A stretch of DNA of 12,567 nucleotides from an uncultured Eubacteriaceae bacterium (GTDB taxonomy: Bacteria; Bacillota; Clostridia; Eubacteriales; UBA1433), in NCBI GenBank assembly GCA_937880125.1, contig CALFLU010000019.1, forward strand, positions 1 to 12,567, written 5' to 3'. The translations under genes and the position numbers were made by a program. Under the pieces are notes generated by a model. That model ran no database searches. It was not told the DNA's origin and saw only the letters and a list, made by a program, of their open reading frames with translations. Every line of letters begins with the position of its first letter. Within the stretch, counting starts at the first letter, position 1. Of the stretch, positions 6,237 to 12,567 are shown piece after piece.

Positions 6237-6821
6237 TTATTCGAAGCAAATTAAAACCGCACGGGCATAGGCGGCCTCGGCACCCTTGATTTTGATGGGA
6301 GCGGCGCTGAGAAAATATTCGCCTGCCTCAACATGGGACAAATCCAATGATTCAATGATGGCGATGTTGGCTGAAAGCAAAATAGTGTGGATTTCGCCTT
6401 CGTTGTCAAATGGCGCAACCGAAAGATTTTCGGTGCCCAGGGTGGTGATATTGCGCTCTGCCAGCATCTGTGCACACTGCGGTGTTAAGACGGCGGCAAC
6501 ACTGTTTTTTAATAAGATTTTTTCGGCCTTTTGCGGCATGAGCGGCAACAAAGACTCGGCAGTAAGCAGCCTATTTGTAAGCTCTATCACATGACAGGGA
6601 CCGAAAAAGCGGCTTAAGGGCACAGAAGCAATGTCAGCGGCACCGTCAATAAAATGCAGCGGCGCGTCGACATGGGTGCCTGCGTGTAAATCTGCACTGA
6701 AGGCGGAAAGATTATAGCTGTCTCCTGCGGCCATGGAGCAAAGCTTTTCAAGTGCCACAGGGCGTGAGCCGGGGTATAAAACAGCGGTGGTCATTTCTCG
6801 GCTGATGTCGAAGATGCGCAT
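6237..6821 (-). CDS. Cyclase-family (kynurenine formamidase-like) metal-dependent hydrolase
   Basis: A 194-residue protein of the cyclase family (PF04199), a compact size for that family, which includes bacterial kynurenine formamidase, isatin hydrolase and polyketide-cyclase-annotated proteins. The signature HAGTHVDAPLHF lies at residues 46-57, with H46, H50, D52 and H56 as the likely divalent-metal and catalytic set. Further family landmarks are GTENLSVAP (about 128-136), a mid-domain HTILL followed by IAIIESLDL, and the closing AAPIKIKG...ARAVLI strand. The ATG at 6821 follows AGGAGG by 8 nt; an upstream in-frame ATG is passed over because it overlaps the -10 region. It is the first gene of an operon with the LUD protein. 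No tryptophan-catabolism genes are nearby, so kynurenine formamidase activity is not supported. The likely chemistry is hydrolysis of an amide, ester or lactam with an unknown substrate. Confidence 0.87.
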   Translation of the reverse strand: MRIFDISREMTTAVLYPGSRPVALEKLCSMAAGDSYNLSAFSADLHAGTHVDAPLHFIDGAADIASVPLSRFFGPCHVIELTNRLLTAESLLPLMPQKAEKILLKNSVAAVLTPQCAQMLAERNITTLGTENLSVAPFDNEGEIHTILLSANIAIIESLDLSHVEAGEYFLSAAPIKIKGAEAAYARAVLICFE

Positions 6822-6842
6822 ATCACTATCCTCCTGATAAAC

Positions 6843-6872
6843 ATTATACATGAGAAACGGCATTGAGTTCCA
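6843..6872 (-). promoter_or_regulatory. Possible promoter of the cyclase-LUD operon
   Basis: On the minus strand TATAAT lies at 6848-6843, with TGGAAC (6872-6867) at 18-bp spacing as a moderate -35. Transcription would begin near 6836, just before the AGGAGG at 6835-6830, giving a very short leader. Confidence 0.4.
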
Positions 6873-6912
6873 GCAATATCTCGACGGGCGGTTTTTTTGG
6901 AATAATTATATT

Positions 6913-6930
6913 GTTTTTTTGTAAAAAAAC
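6913..6930. repeat. Homopolymeric inverted repeat in the cyclase-potA spacer
   Basis: GTTTTTTT, then GT, then AAAAAAAC: 8-bp arms made almost only of A:T pairs. It has no GC-rich stem, so it is a poor terminator. It may be a bent or UP-element-like tract upstream of the potA promoter. The rest of 6849-7022 is AT-rich with no gene. Confidence 0.3.
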
Positions 6931-6940
6931 GGGAAGATGA

Positions 6941-6969
6941 TTGTATCATATTAAAAAAAGTTATATACT
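6941..6969 (+). promoter_or_regulatory. Probable potABCD promoter
   Basis: TTGTAT (6941-6946), 17-bp spacer, TATACT (6964-6969). The predicted start is near 6976, about 47 nt before the potA ATG. A small palindrome, ATGATTGTATCAT (6937-6949), overlaps the -35 and could be a repressor site. The potA ribosome site (GAGGTG at 7002-7007) is 15 nt from the ATG, which is long. Confidence 0.5.
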
Positions 6970-7022
6970 AAAACGCAAAGTAGTTCATTTTGTATTTGTT
7001 TGAGGTGTAAAAAAACAGCTGA

Positions 7023-8063
7023 ATGAAAAAGACGATTATTGAAGCAAGAAATCTGTATAAAGAATTTGATAAAACAGCAGTGGTCAAGCACATCAATTTC
7101 ACCATTGCCGAAAATGAGTTTGTAACATTTTTGGGGCCCTCAGGCTGTGGCAAGACAACAATTCTGCGAATGATTGCGGGATTTGAAATGCCAACAAGCG
7201 GTGAAATATTTTTATATGATAAAGTGATTAACGACATCCCCGCGTATTTGCGTCCGCTAAACACCGTATTTCAAAATTATGCACTCTTTCCCCATATGAA
7301 CGTATTTGAAAATATTGCGTTTCCGATGCGCCTGAAAAAACAGGACAAAAACAGCATTGGCAAGAAAGTTGCGCAGTTGCTGGATGTGGTGAACCTGGGC
7401 GGGTACGAACAAAGAGATGTCTCTTCGCTGTCAGGTGGGCAACAGCAACGCGTAGCCATTGCCAGGGCGCTTGCCAACGATCCCAAAGTGCTTTTGTTGG
7501 ACGAGCCACTCAGTGCGCTGGACTTAAAGATGCGCAAAGAGATGCAGGTAGAATTAAAAAAAATACAGCAGGAAATTAAAAAAACATTTATTTATGTAAC
7601 CCATGACCAAGAAGAGGCCTTGACGTTATCGGATAAAATTATCGTGCTCAATCATGGACAAATCCAACAAAGCGGCACGCCCACGGATATTTATAATGAA
7701 CCGGTCAATACGTTTGTGGCGGATTTTATCGGAGAGAGCAACATCATAGACGGCAGCATGACAAAGGATTTTGAAGTGGAATTTTTAGGCAAAAAATTTA
7801 TTTGTGTGGATGAAAAACCCGATCAGCAAACCAATCGCGTGATTGTGGTGATTCGCCCAGAGGATATAGAAATCGGACAGCGCCAAGAGCACACCATCAA
7901 CGGTGTGGTGACCAGCATTGTTTTTAAAGGCGTGCATTATGAGATTATGGTTCAGTGCAATGACTATGATTTTATGGTGCATACCACGGACTATCACGAA
8001 ATCGGAAAAGATGTGGGACTCGACTTTGGTCCGGATGATATTCACATCATGAAAGCAGGTTAG
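7023..8063 (+). CDS. potA: Spermidine/putrescine ABC transporter ATP-binding protein PotA
   Basis: A 346-residue ABC ATPase that powers polyamine uptake on the cytoplasmic face. All motifs are intact: Walker A GPSGCGKTT (38-46), Q-loop Q84 in VFQNYALFP, signature LSGGQQQR (136-143), Walker B VLLLDEP (156-162), D-loop SALD, and H-loop H194 in YVTHDQEEA. From ~235 onward lies the TOBE-type regulatory domain, with the VIRPEDIEIG motif (276-285) typical of the PotA/CysA/MalK group. The length and the closing GPDDIHIM segment fit PotA. It opens a four-gene operon; the stop is 2 nt before the potB start. The polyamine assignment rests mainly on the downstream permeases and PotD; taken alone, the ATPase could serve a related importer. 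Confidence 0.95.
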   Translation: MKKTIIEARNLYKEFDKTAVVKHINFTIAENEFVTFLGPSGCGKTTILRMIAGFEMPTSGEIFLYDKVINDIPAYLRPLNTVFQNYALFPHMNVFENIAFPMRLKKQDKNSIGKKVAQLLDVVNLGGYEQRDVSSLSGGQQQRVAIARALANDPKVLLLDEPLSALDLKMRKEMQVELKKIQQEIKKTFIYVTHDQEEALTLSDKIIVLNHGQIQQSGTPTDIYNEPVNTFVADFIGESNIIDGSMTKDFEVEFLGKKFICVDEKPDQQTNRVIVVIRPEDIEIGQRQEHTINGVVTSIVFKGVHYEIMVQCNDYDFMVHTTDYHEIGKDVGLDFGPDDIHIMKAG

Positions 8064-8065
8064 CG

Positions 8066-8896
8066 ATGAATAAAAATATGCGGGTGCTGGGTCTGCCCTA
8101 TGTTGCGTGGATGTTGATTTTTATTTGTTTGCCGATTGTGTTGCTTGGGGTGTATTCTTTTACGAATAACACAGGCAATTTTTCTTTGGAAAATTTTAAA
8201 TCTTTTTTTACGCCTATCTATATTCAAATTTTACTTAACTCGCTGTATCTGGCGTTTATTTCCACAGTAATTTGTTTTATTTTGGGATATCCGGTGGCTT
8301 ACATTATTGCGAAAATACCTTCCGAAAAAACGCGGAATACTTTTTTGTTGCTGTTTATTTTGCCCATGTGGATGAATTTTCTTTTGCGCACCTATTCATG
8401 GATGACGCTGCTGGGCAATAACGGGCTGATTAATACGCTTTTGCAGGCACTGTCGCTGCCGCAGCTGAATTTGTTGTATAATTCCGGGGCAGTGCTTTTG
8501 GGAATGGTATATAATTTTTTGCCCTTTATGATTTATCCCATTTATTCTATTTTAATTAAAATCGATGCAAACTATGCCATTGCGGCAGGGGATTTGGGGG
8601 CAAATCCCAGGCAGACCTTTATGAAAATTACGTTTCCTTTGAGTATTCCGGGTGTGATAACGGGCATTACCATGGTGTTTATGCCTGCCGTGAGCACCTT
8701 TGTTATCCCTTCGCTGTTGGGTGGCGGACAAAATATGCTGATCGGTAATTTGATTGAGCAACAGCTCATGCAGGCAGGCAATTGGCACTTTGGTTCTGCG
8801 GCATCGTTGATTATGATGACCATTATTTTAATTGCCATGCAAGTCATGAATCGATTCGACAAAACACAACAAAAGAATATGGAGATGCTGGCATGA
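8066..8896 (+). CDS. potB: Spermidine/putrescine ABC transporter permease PotB
   Basis: A 276-residue permease with about six membrane helices, the first at roughly residues 10-31. The cytoplasmic EAA loop that docks on PotA is visible at about 171-198, as AIAAGDLGANPRQTFMKITF followed by PLSIPG. The segment LPMWMNFLLRTYSW (99-112) is strongly PotB/PotH-like and separates it from PotC. It forms the channel as a heterodimer with PotC. The start is 2 nt after the potA stop with only a weak ribosome site, so translation is probably coupled. The 3' end overlaps potC by 4 nt (ATGA). Confidence 0.95.
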   Translation: MNKNMRVLGLPYVAWMLIFICLPIVLLGVYSFTNNTGNFSLENFKSFFTPIYIQILLNSLYLAFISTVICFILGYPVAYIIAKIPSEKTRNTFLLLFILPMWMNFLLRTYSWMTLLGNNGLINTLLQALSLPQLNLLYNSGAVLLGMVYNFLPFMIYPIYSILIKIDANYAIAAGDLGANPRQTFMKITFPLSIPGVITGITMVFMPAVSTFVIPSLLGGGQNMLIGNLIEQQLMQAGNWHFGSAASLIMMTIILIAMQVMNRFDKTQQKNMEMLA

Positions 8897-9681
8897 AAAA
8901 AGCGCTGCGAAATGTGTATCTGTATATTATGTTGTTGTTTTTATATGCGCCCATCCTCGTTTTGATGGTCTATTCCTTTAATGCGTCTAAATCCCGCGGG
9001 CAGTGGGGCGGCTTTACGCTGGAGTGGTATCGACGACTTTTTATGGATTCCAATATTCAATCAGCGCTTTACTACACCGTTTTGGTGGCGATATTGGCGA
9101 CGATTATCTCGACCATTGTGGGAACCATCTCTTCAATCGGCATTTTTCTATACGGCAACAGAGTACAAAAGCTGATGCTCAACGTGAACTATATCCCCGT
9201 AATCAATCCGGATATTGTGACCGGGGTATCGATGATGATTCTCTTTGCCTTTATGAGTATGCGACAGGGGTTTGCCACGATGCTCATTGCACATATCACC
9301 TTTTGCATTCCCTATGTCATTCTTTCAGTGTTGCCAAAACTAAGGCAAATGGATGTCAATTTGATAGAAGCGGCGATGGATTTGGGTGCCAGACCCATGC
9401 AAATCATTACAAAAGTTGTATTGGCAGAAATTAAACCGGGTATTGTTACGGGGCTTTTGTTTGCCTTTACACTTTCCATTGACGACTTTGTCATCAGCTT
9501 TTTTACCACGGGCAGCGGTGTATCCAACTTATCCATTTATGTATACTCTATGGCAAAGAGAGGGATAAGTCCCGAAATCAACGCCCTGTCAACTTTAATG
9601 ATTTTGACTGTGACGCTGTTGTTGTTTGTTATCAACAAGCGTAACAATAAAAAAACAAAAATAACAGGAGAGAGAATATGA
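8893..9681 (+). CDS. potC: Spermidine/putrescine ABC transporter permease PotC
   Basis: A 262-residue permease with about six helices, the first at ~9-28 and followed by the usual YSFNASK segment. The EAA loop reads EAAMDLGARPMQIITKVVLA (159-178) followed by EIKPGI. SIDDFVISFF (195-204) is a PotC hallmark. The start at 8893 overlaps the potB stop as ATGA and is preceded by GGAG (8881-8884). A longer in-frame reading from 8782 lies inside potB and is rejected. The C-terminal tail is lysine-rich. The stop overlaps the potD start by 4 nt. Confidence 0.95.
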   Translation: MKKALRNVYLYIMLLFLYAPILVLMVYSFNASKSRGQWGGFTLEWYRRLFMDSNIQSALYYTVLVAILATIISTIVGTISSIGIFLYGNRVQKLMLNVNYIPVINPDIVTGVSMMILFAFMSMRQGFATMLIAHITFCIPYVILSVLPKLRQMDVNLIEAAMDLGARPMQIITKVVLAEIKPGIVTGLLFAFTLSIDDFVISFFTTGSGVSNLSIYVYSMAKRGISPEINALSTLMILTVTLLLFVINKRNNKKTKITGERI

Positions 9682-10721
9682 AAAAAGTAATTGGGATAAT
9701 GTGTGCAGTGCTGTTGCTGGCAGTTGGTTTAACAGGCTGCGGGCAGAGTGATGCGCAAAAATTGTATGTCTATAACTGGGGCACCTATATAGACAATACG
9801 GTTTTGGCGGATTTTGAAAAAGAAAACAACTGCAAAGTCGTTTATGAAAACTATGCGTCCAATGAAGAGATGTATTATAAGCTCAAAAGCGGTAATGCCA
9901 ACTATGACGTGGTGTTTCCGTCTGATTATATGATAGAAAAGATGATTAAGGAAAACATGCTTTTGCCGTTGGATAAGCAAAACATTCCGAATTTGAAAAA
10001 TATCGACCCCAAATTGTTGAATATTCCCTTTGATCCGGGCAATCAATATTCCGTTCCTTATTTTTGGGGAACGCTGGGGATTTTGTATAACACGGAAAAG
10101 GTGACAGAGACTGTGGACAGCTGGAGCATATTGTGGAACGAAGCCTATGCAAAAAAAATATTGATGTATGACAGCCAGCGCGACAGTATCGGCATTGCGC
10201 TTGCGCTGCTTGGTTATTCTATCAACAGTACAAATACGGATGAATTAAACAAAGCTTACGAACTATTGGTGCAGCAAAAACCCCTCGTACTGGCCTATGT
10301 CAACGACCAGGTCATTGATATGATGATCGGCAACGAGGCGGATCTGGCGGTGGTGTATTCGGGAGATGCCGTCTACTGCATGAGCGAAAACGATAAACTG
10401 GCCTATGCAGTACCCAAAGAAGGCAGCAATCAGTGGTTTGACAATGTGGCCATTCCTTTCACCAGCAAGAATAAAGAACTGGCGGAGAAATTTATCGACT
10501 TTATGTGCAGAGACGATATCTCCTTAAAAAACACCATGGAGGTGGGATACACTTCTGCCAACCAAAACGCGCTGAAAGAAGCGAGCAAGGAACCCGCTTA
10601 TGATAATATTGCTTATAACCCTACCGATGACATACTGGCAAGGTGCACCGCATACCAGGACATTGGGCAATTTATCGCCAGTTACGCGGATATTTGGACA
10701 AAAGTGAAAGCTGCGCAATAA
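9678..10721 (+). CDS. potD: Spermidine/putrescine-binding lipoprotein PotD
   Basis: A 347-residue extracellular substrate-binding protein. It has a lipoprotein signal with a short basic start, a hydrophobic core and the lipobox LTGC (18-21), so C21 should be lipidated and anchor it outside the membrane. The mature part opens with LYVYNWGTYID (W34, Y37). Compared with E. coli PotD as I recall it, likely polyamine contacts are S82/D83/Y84 in PSDYM, D165 or D169, W253 and D255 in QWFDNVAIP, and Q327. The position of an aromatic Trp contact appears to be Tyr here (Y227 in VVYSGDA). This makes the protein a polyamine binder; spermidine versus putrescine preference cannot be decided. The ATG overlaps the potC stop by 4 nt, with GGAGAG upstream. 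No convincing terminator follows. Confidence 0.95.
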   Translation: MKKVIGIMCAVLLLAVGLTGCGQSDAQKLYVYNWGTYIDNTVLADFEKENNCKVVYENYASNEEMYYKLKSGNANYDVVFPSDYMIEKMIKENMLLPLDKQNIPNLKNIDPKLLNIPFDPGNQYSVPYFWGTLGILYNTEKVTETVDSWSILWNEAYAKKILMYDSQRDSIGIALALLGYSINSTNTDELNKAYELLVQQKPLVLAYVNDQVIDMMIGNEADLAVVYSGDAVYCMSENDKLAYAVPKEGSNQWFDNVAIPFTSKNKELAEKFIDFMCRDDISLKNTMEVGYTSANQNALKEASKEPAYDNIAYNPTDDILARCTAYQDIGQFIASYADIWTKVKAAQ

Positions 10722-10922
10722 CAGGAATTAGGAAAAACAAAAAGTTACAGAAAGAAATTAAAATTTGCAGAAAAGTGCAAAAAAAACACAAAAAACTATC
10801 AAGATGTAATCCGCTTGTAACCTTCCGTGCATATTATATAGACATAGTAAGACAACCGGCGTTTTTGACAGCCCAAATGTTACATCATACTATGTGCGTA
10901 ATATACAGAAGGAGGGAAAACA
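10722..10922. other. Intergenic leader between potD and the surface-protein gene
   Basis: This 201-nt stretch has no gene. The first ~80 nt is very A-rich. A weak hairpin, TTTGCA/TGCAAA (about 10764-10781), is followed by A rather than T, so it is not a plus-strand terminator. A TTGTAACCTT element (10815-10824) lies upstream of a TATATAGACATAG tract and may be a promoter for the downstream gene, possibly of the ECF-sigma GTAAC type. Two short inverted repeats are interleaved: GATGTAA (10803-10809) with TTACATC (10880-10886), and ACATAGTA (10842-10849) with TACTATGT (10888-10895). A strong ribosome site, AAGGAGG (10909-10915), closes the stretch. Confidence 0.45.
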
Positions 10923-12567
10923 ATGAAACGGAAAATATTGAACATCATGGTAGTTTTTTTATTGACACTGACATTATTGCTGACCATGATACCGATGAAT
11001 CTCGTAGCGGTTGATGATGCAAATATTAAGCTTGTCGTCAACATCTGGGAGAAAAACGGAAGCAATAATAATATGCCGATTATAAAAACATATACCTTTT
11101 GGATTACACAAACGGAGTTGGAGGCGCTCCAAGCCTTAGAGGACTTGCCTTTGGCCTTAAAACTCTATGACGACTACGGCGTATTGGCGGATATACTGGG
11201 ACGCAAAATCACCGCCAGCGACTTGGTGGGCAACGGTTCAATTGACGTATTGCCCGACGGAACGCTCAGTTACGTCGTCGACATCAAATTAAAGCAGGAT
11301 ACCATACCAAAAGTAGTCATTACTTTTGTTGCGGGAAGTGGCGGCACGCTGACAGGGCAAACAGTGTTTGACACTATCCAATACAGCACAATTTGGAGTC
11401 AGGCAGTGACGGTTCCCACTCCGGTAGCCAACAAGGGTTATATGTTCACCGGGTGGACACCGACTTTGCCGGCGGCAAATACGCCGACCATTGCAAATCA
11501 GACCTATACGGCAAACTTTGCCAAAGATCCCAGCAAATGGATTACCCTTACCGCCAATAGCGGCAGTGCAACCTATGATGGTGATGCCCATACGGTAACA
11601 GGCTACACAGGCGTACCTGCAGGACTGGTCTTTGAAGGACTTACGGCATCAGGCACCGGGACGAATGCGGCAACGTATCCCGTTAATTTCAGCGGAACAT
11701 TGGTCATTAAAAAAGACGGCGTTGTCGTGACCGATCAGTATTTTGTTAATACTGTTCCCGGAACGCTGACGATTGCAAAACGACCGATTACTTTGACGGC
11801 GGATAACAAAACCAAAGAATACGGCGAGGCAGATCCTGCTTTGACCTATACGATGACGGGTACGCTGGTGGCACCCACAGACCTTGGCACCATCGGCATC
11901 AGCAGGGTGGCAGGAGAAGCCGTCGGCACCTATGCGATCAACGTTACCTACACACCGAACGCAAACTATGAGGTAACAGTGACTCCGGGCGTATTTACGA
12001 TTACAAAGTCAACAAAACCGATTCCCGGTGTCAGCGCAACAGGCGTGAATACGGAATACGACGGCAATGCCTACAGCATCGCGGTAACAGCGCCCGCAGG
12101 CTCAACGATTACTTACAGCACGAGCCCAACAGGCCCGTTTACGGCAACGAATCCGTCTTACATCGATGTAAGCAACAACACAGTATATTATCAAGTCACC
12201 CATCCTAACTACGTCAACGCATCAACAGGCAGCGCCGGCGTGGTTATCACACAGCGTAATATTTATTTGCAAGCCAACAACGCAGAAAAATTCTACGGCG
12301 AAGCAGACCCGACATTGACCTATACCATGACAGGTACGCTGGTGAATGCAAATGATCTGGGAACCATCAGTGTCAGCAGAGTAGCGGGCGAAAACGTAGG
12401 CACCTATGCCATTAACGTGAGCTACACAGCAAATCCGAACTACCGTGTGGGCGTCACGCCGGGTATCTTTACGATCAAACCGGCAACCGACCTTTCCGCT
12501 AAAGTCAGCGCCAAAGGCATCACGACAACCTATGACGGGAAGTATTACCATATCACGGTAACCGCGC
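10923..12567 (+). CDS. Large secreted protein with InlB-type and MBG/YDG repeats, 5' part
   Basis: An open reading frame of 548 codons runs off the right edge with no stop. The ATG follows AAGGAGG by 7 nt. Residues 1-~30 are a signal peptide: a KRK start, a long hydrophobic core, then a cut near LVAVDD. Residues ~33-130 are an N-terminal region I do not recognise. Residues ~131-200 resemble an InlB/Listeria-Bacteroides repeat (VITFVAGSGG...GYMFTGWTP...TYTANF). Residues 205-286 hold a first YDG-containing beta domain. From 287 a 158-residue composite unit begins (MBG-type YGEADP domain, then a YDG domain) and restarts at 445. Such stalk-like proteins are usually exported and act in adhesion or as surface scaffolds. 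The anchor (sortase motif, SLH or other) would be beyond the window. It shows no functional link to potABCD. Confidence 0.85.
   Translation, partial: MKRKILNIMVVFLLTLTLLLTMIPMNLVAVDDANIKLVVNIWEKNGSNNNMPIIKTYTFWITQTELEALQALEDLPLALKLYDDYGVLADILGRKITASDLVGNGSIDVLPDGTLSYVVDIKLKQDTIPKVVITFVAGSGGTLTGQTVFDTIQYSTIWSQAVTVPTPVANKGYMFTGWTPTLPAANTPTIANQTYTANFAKDPSKWITLTANSGSATYDGDAHTVTGYTGVPAGLVFEGLTASGTGTNAATYPVNFSGTLVIKKDGVVVTDQYFVNTVPGTLTIAKRPITLTADNKTKEYGEADPALTYTMTGTLVAPTDLGTIGISRVAGEAVGTYAINVTYTPNANYEVTVTPGVFTITKSTKPIPGVSATGVNTEYDGNAYSIAVTAPAGSTITYSTSPTGPFTATNPSYIDVSNNTVYYQVTHPNYVNASTGSAGVVITQRNIYLQANNAEKFYGEADPTLTYTMTGTLVNANDLGTISVSRVAGENVGTYAINVSYTANPNYRVGVTPGIFTIKPATDLSAKVSAKGITTTYDGKYYHITVTA
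11781..12254 (+). repeat. MBG+YDG composite protein repeat, unit 1
   Basis: A 474-bp (158-codon) unit covering residues 287-444. It starts at RPITLTADNK and contains YGEADPALTYTMTGTLV, VGTYAINV, TPGVFTI and then a TEYDGNAYSI domain. The same landmarks recur exactly 474 bp later. Confidence 0.85.
12255..12567 (+). repeat. MBG+YDG composite protein repeat, unit 2 (cut by window edge)
   Basis: The second copy begins at RNIYLQANN (residue 445) and shows YGEADPTLTYTMTGTLV, VGTYAINV, TPGIFTI and TTYDGKYYHI in register with unit 1. By eye, 48 of 61 residues of the YGEADP-to-FTI segment are identical, while many codons differ at third positions. Confidence 0.85.

Noticed and set aside
6237..6821. 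Kynurenine formamidase (kynB)
   Set aside because: The metal-site motif fits the superfamily, but no tryptophan dioxygenase or kynureninase is nearby. The specific symbol is not supported.
10764..10781. Hairpin TTTGCA/TGCAAA after potD as a terminator
   Set aside because: The stem is only 6 bp and AT-rich, and on the plus strand it is followed by a run of A, not T.
11781..12567. Regular repeats as a CRISPR array or transposon
   Set aside because: The 474-bp units are in-frame coding repeats with protein-level conservation and synonymous change. There are no short identical direct repeats with unique spacers, no transposase and no terminal inverted repeats.

Overview
The window looks like a chromosomal segment of an anaerobic, Clostridia-like Bacillota. 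The support is AT-leaning intergenic DNA, strong GGAGG-type ribosome sites, bidirectional intrinsic terminators, a lipoprotein-type PotD, and a secreted protein with InlB/MBG-type repeats of the kind common in that phylum. The genus cannot be told from the sequence. There are 11 protein genes; the first is cut by the left edge and the last by the right edge. I see no RNA genes, mobile elements or CRISPR array. No gene-free stretch exceeds 300 bases; the longest is 2567-2825, and it is dense in regulatory signals.

Region 1 (1-5520) is a duplicated catabolic cassette. An LDH2/MDH2-type NAD(P)-dependent 2-hydroxyacid dehydrogenase is followed by a sodium:solute symporter. A second dehydrogenase-symporter pair in the same order lies downstream. 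A convergent FCD-type GntR regulator sits between the pairs. Each symporter gene ends at a perfect-arm palindromic terminator shared with the gene converging on it. The regulator and the second dehydrogenase are transcribed divergently from a 259-bp region with several inverted repeats, one of which overlaps the regulator's own -10 box. The simplest reading is Na+-driven uptake of small carboxylates (hydroxy or keto acids) and their oxidation or reduction inside the cell, under ligand-responsive repression. The actual substrates cannot be read from the sequence.

Region 2 (5558-6821, minus strand) is a two-gene operon: a cyclase-family metal hydrolase followed by a stand-alone LUD-domain protein.

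Region 3 (7023-10721, plus strand) is a complete, tightly packed potABCD spermidine/putrescine ABC importer: ATPase, two permeases and a lipoprotein binding protein, with 2-nt spacing or 4-nt overlaps.

Region 4 (10923-end) is the 5' part of a large secreted protein: signal peptide, an InlB/Listeria-Bacteroides-type repeat, then MBG/YDG-type beta domains in a 158-residue composite repeat. It runs off the window.

I found no clearly new biological system. The most interesting parts are the duplicated dehydrogenase-symporter cassette around a regulator, the operator-like palindromes beside that regulator, and the cyclase-LUD pair of unknown purpose.
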